Shown here in pieces: positions 10,448 to 20,045 of a stretch of DNA of 64,000 nucleotides. Both the position numbers and the translations under genes were made by a program. Numbering within the stretch: position 1 is the first letter of the stretch; every line of letters starts with the position of its first letter. The notes under the pieces are model-generated. The model searched no databases. It saw only the letters and a list, made by a program, of their open reading frames with translations, and was not told the origin of the DNA. This stretch comes from Aureococcus anophagefferens (taxonomy: Eukaryota > Sar > Pelagophyceae > Pelagomonadales > Pelagomonadaceae), in the NCBI RefSeq assembly GCF_000186865.1, contig NW_008705568.1:893513-957512 (forward strand), given 5' to 3'.

Positions 10448-11134
10448 CTAGGCGAGTCGGCTCTGCGCGGGCTCGGTGGAGAGTCCGATGGCCCTGGCTG
10501 CGGTGATGGAGCAGTGTTCGTCCTCGTCGGACGCGGCGCCCGAGACGCCGATGGCCGCGACCAAGTTGCCGCCCGCGTCGCGACAGACGACGCCGCCCGG
10601 GAAGGCCGCGATGGGCCGGCCGACCGCGGCTGCGGCTGTCCCCATCCCCAGGAGCTGCGGCATCTTGGGGCCGATGCCGTCGTCGTTCTGGTACTTGTCT
10701 CGGAGTTCGCGACTCGAACAGAGGAGGCTGACGCACACGTTCGCCTTGGCGAGCGCGTACTCCGGTGTCAGGCTGCCGCAGCCCGGCATGGTCTTGTGCA
10801 CGAGGACGCGGCCCGCCGAGTCCATCACGCACACGGAGATCGGGTTGAATCCGCAAAGCGCCGCCTCGCGCAGCGCCACGTTGGACATCTCGTCCGCCGC
10901 CTCGAGCGTCAGGCTCGCCGGGCTCGCCACGAGCCATCGGCCTCCTTCAGGCGCCACGCTTGGCGCCGGAGACGCGCTTGCAGGCGGCCGCTCGAGGGCG
11001 TCATATGTCGTCGGCGCTGCGTACAGGCTGTCATATGTCGTCGGCGCCGCAAAGAGCCGCGTCGCGCTTCTTGTCGCGGGCGCGAGCGCCCGCACGGCGG
11101 GCAACGCGGCAAAGCCGCAGATGATTGCCAGCAT
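10448..11134 (-). CDS. GlcG/HbpS-family (DUF336) protein, probably plastid-targeted
   Basis: A 228-residue protein. An N-terminal hydrophobic leader (MLAIICGFAALPAVRALAP) is followed by an unstructured segment, compatible with a bipartite plastid signal. The mature part, from about residue 70, has the GlcG/HbpS fold pattern: LTLEAADEMSNVALREAAL, PISVCVMDSAGRVLVHKTMPG, AAFPGGVVCRDAGGNLVAAIGVSGA and a final DEHCSITAARAIG. Members bind haem or cobalamin or act as small oxidoreductase-linked proteins; the ligand here cannot be told. A direct repeat within the linker duplicates the residues APTTYDSLY / APTTYDAL. Confidence 0.85.
   Translation of the reverse strand: MLAIICGFAALPAVRALAPATRSATRLFAAPTTYDSLYAAPTTYDALERPPASASPAPSVAPEGGRWLVASPASLTLEAADEMSNVALREAALCGFNPISVCVMDSAGRVLVHKTMPGCGSLTPEYALAKANVCVSLLCSSRELRDKYQNDDGIGPKMPQLLGMGTAAAAVGRPIAAFPGGVVCRDAGGNLVAAIGVSGAASDEDEHCSITAARAIGLSTEPAQSRLA
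11005..11062. repeat. Short tandem repeat within the GlcG-like gene
   Basis: Two adjacent copies of GTCATATGTCGTCGGCGC (about 30 bp period) inside the linker-coding part of the GlcG/HbpS gene; they translate to the repeated APTTYD motif. Confidence 0.75.
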
Positions 11135-11229
11135 GCCGACGCGCCGGTTCCTGTTTCCACTCCGGCGGCACGTCGCGGCGGCTGAGGCGCTTGGGCTTGG
11201 TCACGGTGATGTGGCGAGGCAACTTAGTC

Positions 11230-11410
11230 GGAATGAACTTCAACATACCCAGAAAACAGCGTCCCCGGGCGCCACAATCCCCGCAGCCGGCGAAAGGGGC
11301 AATACTTTGATAAGCACAAAAGCATTAGATGGATTTCAACATACCCCAGCACACCGTCCCCGGGCGCCACAATCCCCGCAGCTGGCCCGGGCGAAAGGGG
11401 CGATACGTTA
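11230..11410. repeat. Intergenic direct repeat, two copies about 95-100 bp apart
   Basis: The segment from TTCAACATACCC through GTCCCCGGGCGCCACAATCC and CGAAAGGGGC occurs twice (about 11238-11310 and 11332-11410), between the divergently arranged GlcG-like promoter and the 3' end of the sulfotransferase-like gene. Some insertions separate the copies. No coding potential is evident. Confidence 0.75.
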
Positions 11411-11421
11411 GATCACACACA

Positions 11422-12627
11422 TTAGAGCGACGCCGCGACGAGCCCGGCCAGAATCGCCAGCTCGGCCGCCATCGTCGCAAGGCCGACGAGGGACGTGCCC
11501 GCCGCCGCGCGGCGCGGCGCCCGCGCGCCGTCGCTCGCGACCGCGACCGCCTTCCGAGCCGGGGCCGGCCGCGCCGTCGGCGCCGCCGTCGGCGCCGTCG
11601 GCGCGGGCGAGACGACGTAGGAGTCGTCGCAGAGCAGCTTCACGGACGTCGCGGCCTCGACGGCGTCGCAGCGGTCGCGGAAGAGCTCGTCGGCGCGCGC
11701 GTAGAGCCGCGCGTACTCGGCCAGGCCCCGCTCCGCGCGGAGGAACGACTCGAGCGTCGCGTTCTCCTGGTGCTTGGCCGCGGCGATGCGGAGCTCCTCG
11801 TCCCGCGCGGCCCCGCGCCGCGCCGCGCCGCGGCAGTCGCACTCGCGGCGGAACTTGGTGCCGTGCGCCGCCGCGCCGAACTGGTACTTCCAGAGGCAGT
11901 AGGTCGCCTCCATGTGCTCCTGGACGCCGAAGACCGACGCCTCGAGGCGCGCCACGGCGACGTCGATGCGCTGCCGCGCCGTCCACGCGCGCGGCGCCGC
12001 CGCGCCGTCGCAGCCCGCGACGCGGTCCGCCGGCGCCAGGGGCCCGAGGTGCAACAGCCCGAAGCGCCGGAAGTCGATGTCGCCGCAGCGCGGCGTCGGC
12101 GCCTCGAAGGCGCCGGCGCGCGCGCAGGCCTCGACGTGGCGCCGCGTCTTGTGCCTGACCTTGGACACGGCCCAGGCGAGCGGCGCGCGGAGCACCGTGA
12201 GGAACAGCGGCGCGGGCCCGCCGTCGCCCATGGCCATGTCGACGGCGGCGTCCCAGTGGGTCTCGAAGGACGTCACGCACCGGCTCGCCCGCGTGCCCGC
12301 GGCCGACCGCAGCCGGTCGCGCAGCGCGTCGCCGCGGCGGAACGTGCTCGTGCCTCCCGACGATCGCGTCCACGGGCACCGCGGCAGGCCCGTGACGCCG
12401 GGCGCGCGGTCCAGGACGCTCCGGCCGTTCATCTTCGAGAGGTGGAGGTGGAAGAGCCGCGGCGGGAGGGTCGGCCGCTGGAGGTCGAGGCAGGGCATCT
12501 TCGTCGCGGCGCCGGCGCACTGGAGCGCCGCGCCCTGGCGCAGCAGCGCGGCGTTGGCCGTCGCGTTGTAGCAGGCGCCGGCATCGATGGTGCGGATGGA
12601 GACGACGAGGAGGAGGACGCGCTTCAT
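11422..12627 (-). CDS. Sulfotransferase-like secreted or type II membrane protein
   Basis: A 401-residue protein with an N-terminal signal-like stretch (MKRVLLLVVSIRTIDAG). FHLHLSKMNGRSV near residue 60 sits where carbohydrate sulfotransferases have the PAPS 5'-phosphosulfate loop, and LTVLRAPLAWAVSKVRHKT near residue 144 resembles the 3'-phosphate-binding RxPxxxxxS motif. A C-terminal hydrophobic segment (GLATMAAELAILAGLVAASL) ends the protein and may anchor it. The P-loop lysine is present but the usual threonine is replaced, so activity is uncertain. It resembles in plan the smaller sulfotransferase at 14477-15547. Substrate is unknown. Confidence 0.6.
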   Translation of the reverse strand: MKRVLLLVVSIRTIDAGACYNATANAALLRQGAALQCAGAATKMPCLDLQRPTLPPRLFHLHLSKMNGRSVLDRAPGVTGLPRCPWTRSSGGTSTFRRGDALRDRLRSAAGTRASRCVTSFETHWDAAVDMAMGDGGPAPLFLTVLRAPLAWAVSKVRHKTRRHVEACARAGAFEAPTPRCGDIDFRRFGLLHLGPLAPADRVAGCDGAAAPRAWTARQRIDVAVARLEASVFGVQEHMEATYCLWKYQFGAAAHGTKFRRECDCRGAARRGAARDEELRIAAAKHQENATLESFLRAERGLAEYARLYARADELFRDRCDAVEAATSVKLLCDDSYVVSPAPTAPTAAPTARPAPARKAVAVASDGARAPRRAAAGTSLVGLATMAAELAILAGLVAASL

Positions 12628-12754
12628 GGTGGTCGCAGCACCGCTTTTTATGCCACCATCATCGTGTGCTGCCCCGCTTCACCTTTGCTTTCTTTACTTT
12701 TTGGCAAGCACCGGTTTGGCGCGGTTTCGAACTCGGAGAGGCTGCCCGTCCGCG

Positions 12755-14467
12755 ATGTACGAGGACCCGATGTATGAGGACCTGCTGGCGCGGGAGCTGC
12801 GGAACCAGGCCTACGCGCGCGTCGACGCGCGGAAGCACGCGTCGCCGCGGAGCGCCAGCGCTCGGAGCCCGCTGAGCGACCTGCTCAACGACGACTACGC
12901 GGACCAGCTGCGCCGCGCGCGGCGCGCCGCGGAGATCGAGCAGGAGGCCTACGAGTACGCCGTGCGCGAGGTGCTCGGCGACCGCGGCGGCGCGGACGTG
13001 GCGGCCGCGCGCCGCGCCGAGGACGAGGAGTCGCGGCTGCGCGAGGCGATCGCGGCCCAGGAGGCGGAGATCCGCGCGGCCGAGGCGGAGATCCGCCGCC
13101 GCCGCGAGGTCGAGAGCGTCGAGCGCGAGATCGCCGCCCAGGAGGCGGAGATCCGCGCCGCCGAGGCCGAGCTCCGGCGGCGGGAGGAGGCGGAAAAGCG
13201 CGACGACGAAGAGCTCCGGCGAAGGGCGGAGGCGCGGCGGACGCGCGACGACGAAGCGCTCCGGAAGACGACGGAGCCGTCGCTCTACGCCGCGCTCGGC
13301 GTCGAGAACGACGCGACGGACGCGGAGCTCAAGAAGGCGTTCCGGCGCCTCTGCCTGAAGCACCACCCGGACAAGGGCGGCGACGCGGCGACGTTCTCGC
13401 GGCTCCGGGACGCGTACGGCGTCCTCGGCGACGCGCGGAAGCGCGCGGTCTACGACGCGCGGGGAGACGCCGGGCTCGCGCAGCTCGACGCGGCCTTCGA
13501 CCAGGCCGAGGCGCCCTCGGCGAAGCCGCCGCCGCGGCTCGCGAGGGCGACGGTGGCGTTCGCGGACGCGCTGGCCGGCGCGAAGCGGTCCGTAGCCGTC
13601 GAGCGCCGGGTCCGCTGCGCGACCTGCGCGGGCTCCGGCGCGGCGCTCGAGCGCGCCGTGCCCTGCGACGCCTGCGACGGCGCGGGCGACGTCTTCCTGC
13701 GCACGCCCTACGGCGGGGGCCTCCGGCGCGCGACGTGTTCGGAGTGCGACGGCGCGGGCGTCAAGGCGCCGCCCTGCCGCGGCTGCCGCGGCGCGGGCGA
13801 GTTCGCGGAGACCGCAACCTGCGACTTCGACGTGCCGCCGGGCGCCGCGACGGGCGACCGCGTCACGGTGAAGGGGGTCGGCGACGTGGGCGCGGCGGGC
13901 GTCGCGGGCGACGCCGTCGTCGTCCTCGAAGTCGACGAGGACCCGCTCTACGACCGCCGCGGCAGCGACCTCGTGCTGAAACGGCCCGTCGCCGTCGACC
14001 TGCGGGCGGCGCTCGCGGGCCGCGTCGACGTCGCCGTGCCGCGGCCGGGCGCCGCCGGCGGAACGTTGCGCCTCCGGACGCACCCGGGCGTCGTCGTCGC
14101 GCCGGGCCGCCACTACGCGGCCGAGGGCCTCGGCCTCCCCTTCAAGGAGAACGCCTACCTCAAGGGGAAGCTCGTCGTCGCCTTCGACGTCGCCTTCCCG
14201 GCGTCGCTCGACGAGGACGCCGCTCGCGCCATCGACGCGGCCTGGGGCGGCGGCGCGGGCGGCGGCGGCGCCGCGCCGCCGCGGCCGGCGCCGGCGGGCG
14301 ACGCGGAGGCGCTCTNCCNNNNNNNNNNNNNNNNNNNNNNNNNNNNNNNNNNNNNNNNNNNNNNNNNNGACGACACGCCGCGCCGCCGCCCGCGGGACCG
14401 CGCGCGGCCGCCGGGCTTCGACGACGTGCCCCCGGAGTTCGTCGACGCCGCCTGCGCGCAGATGTGA
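12755..14467 (+). CDS. DnaJ (HSP40 class A-like) with long N-terminal coiled coil; contains an assembly gap
   Basis: About 570 codons, interrupted by N between 14316 and 14368. Residues 1-180 are charged and coiled-coil like, with repeated AAQEAEIRAAEAEIRRR units. A J domain follows (SLYAALGVENDATDAELKKAF, HHPDKGG) with the HPD tripeptide needed to stimulate Hsp70. Four CxxCxGxG zinc motifs are visible (CATCAGSG, CDACDGAG, CSECDGAG, CRGCRGAG), then C-terminal substrate-binding beta domains (DLVLKRPVAVDLRAALAG, LRLRTHPGVVVAPG). The glycine-rich linker of bacterial DnaJ is lacking and the N-terminal extension is unusual. The exact C-terminal sequence is unknown because of the gap. Confidence 0.88.
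   Translation: MYEDPMYEDLLARELRNQAYARVDARKHASPRSASARSPLSDLLNDDYADQLRRARRAAEIEQEAYEYAVREVLGDRGGADVAAARRAEDEESRLREAIAAQEAEIRAAEAEIRRRREVESVEREIAAQEAEIRAAEAELRRREEAEKRDDEELRRRAEARRTRDDEALRKTTEPSLYAALGVENDATDAELKKAFRRLCLKHHPDKGGDAATFSRLRDAYGVLGDARKRAVYDARGDAGLAQLDAAFDQAEAPSAKPPPRLARATVAFADALAGAKRSVAVERRVRCATCAGSGAALERAVPCDACDGAGDVFLRTPYGGGLRRATCSECDGAGVKAPPCRGCRGAGEFAETATCDFDVPPGAATGDRVTVKGVGDVGAAGVAGDAVVVLEVDEDPLYDRRGSDLVLKRPVAVDLRAALAGRVDVAVPRPGAAGGTLRLRTHPGVVVAPGRHYAAEGLGLPFKENAYLKGKLVVAFDVAFPASLDEDAARAIDAAWGGGAGGGGAAPPRPAPAGDAEALXXXXXXXXXXXXXXXXXXDDTPRRRPRDRARPPGFDDVPPEFVDAACAQM
14316..14368. other. Assembly gap (run of N) inside the DnaJ gene
   Basis: Undetermined bases with two called C residues near the start. 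The reading frame is open on both sides, so the true length of the missing segment may differ from the number of N. Confidence 0.98.
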
Positions 14468-14476
14468 GTCACCGTG

Positions 14477-15547
14477 CTATGGCGCCGGGCTTCGACGACG
14501 TATGGTCGCCTCGTCTATCCCGCCGCCAAAGTAGGCGGCGAGGTCCGCCTCGAAGATGCCCCGCGCGGCCGCGTAGACGGCCTCGTCGGCCCGGTCCGCC
14601 GCGTGGGCGTCGTCCGCCGCCGCGGGCGCCGCCGCGGCGCCGGGGCGCACGTTCGCGAGCTCGTTGCGGAGCACGGCTCCGCCGAACTTGGCCCGGAGCA
14701 GGCAGACGCTCGCCGCCCAGCGCTCCATGAGCCCGACGACCGCGAAGCCCCGGAGCCGCGCCGCGGCGACGGCGACGCGCGCGGCGTCCGGGTACGTCGT
14801 CTCGCGCGTGCCGTAGAGCGCGCCCCAGGCGCCCGCGAGCATGTTCGCGTAGACCTAAGAGGTCGTCGTGACGCGCCGACGCCGCGCGGCGTCCGCGCCG
14901 CTTCGCGACGCCCCGGTTCAGCGGGCTCGCGGCGAACCGCGCGAGCGTCGTCGACGCGTTGCAGCCGTCGCAGTGGTGCATGCGGTACGCGTACGCGGAC
15001 CGGAGCCGCGCCTTCGGCTCGCGGAGGAACGTGACGTAGGCCGCCTGGCGCGGGTCGAAGTCGCGCAACGGCACGTGGGCCCTTCCGAAGGTGCCCGCCT
15101 TGCGCAGGAAGCACGCGCCGTGGCTCGCGGCGGCCGGGAAGCACCGCTCGAAGTAGAGCTCGACCTACCGCATGCGACTTTTGATCTTCTTTCTCGCCGA
15201 AATCCCTCGAACTTCGTGCGTTTCGTCGTTGTCCCCGCCGAAAGCTCTCGCGGGACGCCGCGCTCGACGGCGTCGCGCTGGGTTTTTGGCATGGCCGCGG
15301 CGCCCGGCAGACTCGGACACGCGACGTGGAAGAGGGCGTTGGCCAGGCTCGTGCCCGTCTTGGGCGCGTGCAACCAGCGGAGGCGGTAGGAGTCGTTGAG
15401 GCGGTGGGCCGGCGGCCGGACGGCGGGCGCGCAGACCCGCGCCGGCTCGCCGCTCGCGGCGTCGAGCGGCGCGCAGGCGATGTTCGTCGACCGGCGCCGC
15501 GCGGCGGAGAGGGCGAGGAGGGTGAGGAGGAGTGCATAGCGTTCCAT
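14477..15547 (-). CDS. Sulfotransferase-family protein, three exons
   Basis: Exons 15547-15269, 15164-14910 and 14854-14477 join to 304 codons. A signal sequence (ERYALLLTLLALSAA) leads the protein. RWLHAPKTGTSLANAL near residue 58 is the PAPS 5'-phosphosulfate-binding loop with the catalytic-type lysine and T-S pair; TFLREPKARLRSAYAYRMH near residue 125 is the 3'-phosphate-binding motif. Cysteines follow (HHCDGC). The product should act in the Golgi on carbohydrate or protein substrates, by family analogy. Intron 1 is a type D introner; intron 2 (14855-14909, 55 bp, GT-AG) shows no target duplication and looks like an ordinary short intron. Confidence 0.78.
15165..15268 (-). mobile_element. 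Introner type D, copy 1 (sulfotransferase intron 1)
   Basis: A 104 bp intron on the minus strand. Target copies are GTCGAGCG (intron side) and GTCGAGCT (exon side), 7 of 8 matching. The element begins CGGCGTCCCGCG exactly as the type D copy at 21769 and ends CGGTAG as the copy at 24531. The middle is longer and diverged. GT-AG, phase 0. Confidence 0.75.
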
Positions 15548-16010
15548 GTTGGGGGGCTGCTCATGACATTGTGCGCCCCATCGCAAAGCTGCCTTTGGTA
15601 ACTTGTACCTCAATTACGTCGTTGGCATCGCCCTTGAGCGTACTCGTCGGGATCCACGAGCTGCAGTCCAGCTGCACCGGGGGAATGCGGGGCGGAAAAC
15701 GGTCGGGAACGCGTGCATCGGAGAGGTCCGAGGTTTTTGGTCCGAGTGGTCGCATGGCCGACAGGCGCGATCATGCTGACGGGCGCGACGCGCTGGTGCA
15801 ACGTGCGCCCGCTGAGGAACGCATTGGTCGTGGCGAGTGGGTGCGAACGGGAGCCCTCGGCGAAATGCGGGGGCGGGCTTAAATCCCCGATCTAACCGTT
15901 TTCACCCCAGGCGGAATGACGTATTTGATGTAGCAGTCGGCTCAAGCGCTTTCTAGTTCCGCAGCTCCAAGAAGTTCGCACGTCATCCACCGTCGCAGCA
16001 CACAAGCACC
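15548..16010. other. Intergenic region, probable divergent promoters
   Basis: About 460 bp between divergent starts of the sulfotransferase and the first paralogue of the triplet. It has lower GC content than flanking genes and no ORF I would accept. I see no repeat or RNA gene in it. Confidence 0.5.
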
Positions 16011-16874
16011 ATGGTCCGCACCCTCATCCTCGCCCTCGCGCTCTCCGCCACCGATGGGTTCGCTCCGGCGACCAAGGGCATCCAGCGCGTCGCGCCGATG
16101 AACATGGAGACGATGCCGTACAGCTCGCCCGCCGCCCAGTCGTCGTCCGGCCCGCTGGGCCTGGGCCCCCGCGAGTCCCCCAAGAACGCCCCGGGCGCCG
16201 ACTCCACGATCCTCGTGCAGGGCGGCTCGCTTCGCACGTGGTCCTACAAGTCGCCGCTCGTCAACCAGGTGCAGGTCGTGCTCTCGACGGAGGGCCGCCC
16301 GCTCGACGCCGACCTCGAGCTCTGGCACGGCCCGGACAACACGCCCTGCAAGATGCGCGTGTACGTCGAGAACGGCCAGCTCCGCCCCTTCAGCTGCGTC
16401 ATCGCGACGCCCCGCGGCCCCAACACGGTCGCCATCCGGAACATCGGCCAGATGGAGTTCCCGATCGCCGCCGACGTGTACGCCAACGACGTCGAGAACC
16501 CGTCCGCCGAGACCGCCGGCTCGGCCACGACCATCCAGGGCGGCGCGCTCCGCACGTACCCGTTCGACCCCCTCGTCAACTCCGTCGAGGTCCTCCTCCG
16601 CACGGACGGCCGCCCGCTCAACGCGCGCATCGAGCTCCTCCAGGGCCCGAACAACAACAAGCAGGTCATCGAGCTGTACACGGAGGACGGCCTGGACCGC
16701 CCCTTCTTCGCCATCCTCGAGACGCCCGGCTCGGGCAACGTCGTGCGCATCGTCAACACGGCGCCCGTCGAGTTCCCCATGACGGCCGCCGTCGTGCCGC
16801 ACTCCATCGACGACAAGATGGCGTCGGGCGCCTTCGACGGCGACGTCGTCATCGGCGGCGACATCGGCTGGTAG
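16011..16874 (+). CDS. Tandem paralogue 1: plastid-targeted protein with two internal repeats
   Basis: A 287-residue protein with a hydrophobic leader ending SATDG/FAPA, which fits the signal-plus-transit import sequence of secondary plastids (phenylalanine at the cleavage site). The mature part contains two homologous units of about 85 residues: ILVQGGSLRTWSYKSPLVNQ to QMEFPIAADVYA, and TIQGGALRTYPFDPLVNS to APVEFPMTAAVVP. Both carry a GRPL(D/N)A motif and a GP(D/N)N motif. The product ends with an acidic GDVVIGGDIGW tail. I do not recognise a named family; the fold looks all-beta. It is the first of three tandem copies. Confidence 0.9.
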   Translation: MVRTLILALALSATDGFAPATKGIQRVAPMNMETMPYSSPAAQSSSGPLGLGPRESPKNAPGADSTILVQGGSLRTWSYKSPLVNQVQVVLSTEGRPLDADLELWHGPDNTPCKMRVYVENGQLRPFSCVIATPRGPNTVAIRNIGQMEFPIAADVYANDVENPSAETAGSATTIQGGALRTYPFDPLVNSVEVLLRTDGRPLNARIELLQGPNNNKQVIELYTEDGLDRPFFAILETPGSGNVVRIVNTAPVEFPMTAAVVPHSIDDKMASGAFDGDVVIGGDIGW

Positions 16875-17331
16875 AACACCCGAGCGCACCGCTTCCCGTC
16901 TCGCTCCCTTCCCGCTCTCGTCGCCCGAACCCGAACCCGAACCAGAACCAAAACGCGTGAAAACCGCACCCAAAGCCGAACCTTGTTGTGTCGAAGATGT
17001 AAGAACTCGGTGTCGAAATACGAGCAGGGGTCCGACAGGGACGTTCAACCGACGACTACCGCGAACGACCGTGACGACGGCGGCATGGGCGCGCCGGTGA
17101 GTCCGGGTGCTCCTGGGGCGGGCCGGTCTTGACGGACGGCCCAGATGACGAGCGTTCTCGCGCCGTGCCGGGAGGAGGGGGCGCCCTGGAGGTGGTGGCC
17201 CCGGGGCTCCGCGTGGCCGTAAATTGCAGTCGGCTGAAGTACATGTTGAAAAGCTCAAACTTGATGTTGCCCCTGCTTCTAGTTGCGTCGAACGAGAACG
17301 TCATCCGCCCGCATCTCATTCCACCGACACC
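16875..17331. other. Intergenic region with duplicated 3' flank
   Basis: The first 145 bp (AACACCCGAGC, the CCCGAACCCGAACC run, CGAAGATGTAAGAACTCGG) are repeated after paralogue 2 and, more diverged, after paralogue 3, so the duplicated unit includes the 3' untranslated region. The rest is spacer with no ORF I would accept. Confidence 0.7.
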
Positions 17332-18198
17332 ATGGTCCGCACCCTCGTCCTCGCCCTCGCGCTCTCCGCCACCGATGCACTCGTCCCCGGGGCTACGCGG
17401 AGCCCGCGCGTCGCGCCCATGAAGATGATGGAGACGATGCCGTACAGCTCGCCCACCGCCCAGTCGTCGTCCGGCCCGCTGGGCCTGGGCCCCCGCGAGT
17501 CTCCCAAGATTGCCCAGGGCGCCGACTCCACGATCCTCGTGCAGGGCGGCTCGCTTCGCACGTGGTCCTACAAGTCGCCGCTCGTCAACCAGGTGCAGGT
17601 CGTGCTCTCGACGGAGGGCCGCCCGCTCGACGCCGACCTCGAGCTCTGGCACGGCCCGGACAACACGCCCTGCAAGATGCGCGTGTACGTCGAGAACGGC
17701 CAGCTCCGCCCCTTCAGCTGCGTCATCGCGACGCCCCGCGGCCCCAACACGGTCGCCATCCGGAACATCGGCCAGATGGAGTTCCCGATCGCCGCCGACG
17801 TGTACGCTAACGACGTCGAGAACCCGTCCGCCGAGACCGCCGGCTCGGCCACGACCATCCAGGGCGGCGCGCTCCGCACGTACCCGTTCGACCCCCTGGT
17901 CAACTCCGTCGAGGTCCTCCTCCGCACCGACGGCCGCCCGCTCAACGCGCGCATCGAGCTCCTCCAGGGCCCGAACAACAACAAGCAGGTCATCGAGCTG
18001 TACACGGAGGACGGCTTGGACCGCCCCTTCTTCGCCATCCTCGAGACGCCCGGCTCGGGCAACGTCGTGCGCATCGTCAACACGGCGCCCGTCGAGTTCC
18101 CCATGACGGCCGCCGTCGTGCCGCACTCCATCGACGACAAGATGGCGTCGGGCGCCTTCGACGGCGACGTCGTCATCGGCGGCGACATCGGCTGGTAG
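17332..18198 (+). CDS. Tandem paralogue 2: plastid-targeted protein with two internal repeats
   Basis: A 288-residue protein almost identical to paralogue 1 from about residue 35 onward, at the DNA level too, including most third codon positions. This suggests recent duplication or gene conversion. The leader reads SATDALVPGATRS, so the aromatic residue after the signal peptide is replaced by leucine-valine; targeting could differ. The two internal repeat units are intact. Its 3' flank also matches that of paralogue 1. Confidence 0.9.
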   Translation: MVRTLVLALALSATDALVPGATRSPRVAPMKMMETMPYSSPTAQSSSGPLGLGPRESPKIAQGADSTILVQGGSLRTWSYKSPLVNQVQVVLSTEGRPLDADLELWHGPDNTPCKMRVYVENGQLRPFSCVIATPRGPNTVAIRNIGQMEFPIAADVYANDVENPSAETAGSATTIQGGALRTYPFDPLVNSVEVLLRTDGRPLNARIELLQGPNNNKQVIELYTEDGLDRPFFAILETPGSGNVVRIVNTAPVEFPMTAAVVPHSIDDKMASGAFDGDVVIGGDIGW

Positions 18199-18911
18199 AA
18201 CACCCGAGCTTTCGCCTCGCCGAGGTACCAAAGCATCCCCCTCGCTCCCTCCCGCTCTCGTCGCCCGAACCCGAACCAGAACCAAAACGCGTGAAAACCG
18301 CACCCGAACCCGATCCCTTTTGTGTCGAAGATGTAAGAACTCGGTGTCGAAATAAAAGCGGCGACTCGGACTCCCACGAAGGGGGTCGAAAAGGCGACTC
18401 GTCGGGCGGCATGAACTGTGACGCGGTCCCGGTGGTTGTGGGGGCCCGCCGATCTCGACGGCCGGCCCAGACGCCGAGCGTCCTCGCGCCTTATCGGCGC
18501 CCACCCCGCCGCGGGGTGACTCAGCGACGTCCTGCCACGGACCCGAGCGGCCCGCCGCCCGGCGCCCGGGCAGGGGGGGGGCCGGCCCGGGGGCGGCCCC
18601 CCTACTAGGCGACGCGCGGCGGTCTTTTAGACGCCGCCGATACGCGGTAGACGAGAGTTCCGGGGCGTGGCCGGATGACTTTGCTCAGCTTGCTCGTCGA
18701 CCGAGCGACTTCAGGAAGGCTAGGGCGGCGGCCGACTGCCGCGCGTCTGGTTTGAAGTGGAGGTTGAAAGTGCAAGAACCCGTGCATGACACCCCCGGCC
18801 GGACGGCATGACGTGGATCTGGCACTCGCACTTGGACGTACTAGCCGATCATCCGCCGCCGAAGCCAACGCAATAGCACCGACTGCTACCCACCGCCTCA
18901 CAACAAGCACC
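18199..18911. other. Intergenic region between paralogues 2 and 3
   Basis: About 710 bp. The first 160 bp repeat the 3' flank of paralogue 1. The middle contains G-rich runs (18570-18600). The remainder is unremarkable and I see no gene or RNA in it. Confidence 0.55.
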
Positions 18912-19784
18912 ATGGTCCGCGCCCTCATCCTCGCCCTCGCGCTCTCCGCCACCGATGGCTTCGTCCCCGGGGCGAAGCAGAGCCCGCGCGTCGCGCGCAC
19001 GCCGATGAAGATGATGGAGTCGACGATGGCGCCGAGCGGCGTCGCCCTCGGCCGCGGCGGCACGAACCCCCTGGGCGCCCCGTACCAGTCGTTCAAGAAC
19101 CCCCAGTCCGACTCCACGATCCTCGTGCAGGGCGGCTCGCTCCGCACGTGGTCCTACAAGTCGCCCCTCGTCGACCAGGTCCAGGTCGTGCTCTCGACGG
19201 AGGGCCGCCCCCTCGACGCCGACCTCGAGCTCTGGCACGGCCCGGACAACACGCCCTGCAAGATGCGCGTGTACGTCGAGAACGGCCAGCTCCGCCCCTT
19301 CAGCTGCGTCATCGCGACGCCCCGCGGCCCCAACACCGTCTCGATCCGCAACATCGGCCAGATGGAGTTCCCCATCGCCGCCGACGTCTACGCCAACGAC
19401 GTCGAGAACCCCTCCGTCGACACCATCAACTCGGCCACGACCATCCAGGGCGGCGCGCTCCGCACGTACCCGTTCGACCCCCTGGTCAACTCCGTCGAGG
19501 TCCTCCTCCGCACGGACGGCCGGCCCCTCAACGCGCGCATCGAGCTCCTCCAGGGCCCGAACAACAACAAGCAGGTCATCGAGCTGTACACGGAGGACGG
19601 CATGGACCGCCCCTTCTTCGCCATCCTCGAGACGCCCGGCTCGGGCAACGTCGTGCGCATCGTCAACACGGCGCCCGTCGAGTTCCCCATGACCGCGGGC
19701 GTCGTCCCGCACTCCATCGACGACCAGATGGCGTCGGGCGCCTTCGACGGCGACGTCGTCATCGGCGGCGACATCGGCTGGTAG
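18912..19784 (+). CDS. Tandem paralogue 3: plastid-targeted protein with two internal repeats
   Basis: A 290-residue protein of the same two-unit type. It differs from the other two mainly in the linker after the leader (MAPSGVALGRGGTNPLGAPYQS instead of MPYSSPAAQSSSG) and in scattered third positions, and it has VDTINS in place of AETAGS between the units, so it split earlier. The leader keeps the SATDG/FVP import motif. The conserved core suggests strong purifying selection on the beta units. Confidence 0.9.
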   Translation: MVRALILALALSATDGFVPGAKQSPRVARTPMKMMESTMAPSGVALGRGGTNPLGAPYQSFKNPQSDSTILVQGGSLRTWSYKSPLVDQVQVVLSTEGRPLDADLELWHGPDNTPCKMRVYVENGQLRPFSCVIATPRGPNTVSIRNIGQMEFPIAADVYANDVENPSVDTINSATTIQGGALRTYPFDPLVNSVEVLLRTDGRPLNARIELLQGPNNNKQVIELYTEDGMDRPFFAILETPGSGNVVRIVNTAPVEFPMTAGVVPHSIDDQMASGAFDGDVVIGGDIGW

Positions 19785-20045
19785 AGGTGAAAGTGAAACA
19801 CCCGAGCCTACGCCTCGCTCGCCGGCCTCGGCGGGCGAGTTCCCAAGCATCCCGTCCTCAATTCGCCCGCAACCTCGCCCCGGAAAAGCCGACCCCGAAC
19901 TCGTTTGTGTCGAAGATGTGTAAATAGCTCGGTGTCAGAAAGAGATGCATGAACATGCGAAGCCTCATTGCATATTTTGCTGCATGGTAGCGGCGCGGGC
20001 GCGCGCCCGCCGCGGGCGCGCCCTCGCGAACCGGTACCCCCCGGC

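Noticed and set aside
14855..14909. 55 bp intron of the sulfotransferase gene as a further introner
   Set aside because: No 8 bp duplication and no shared sequence with the four types; an ordinary short GT-AG intron is simpler.
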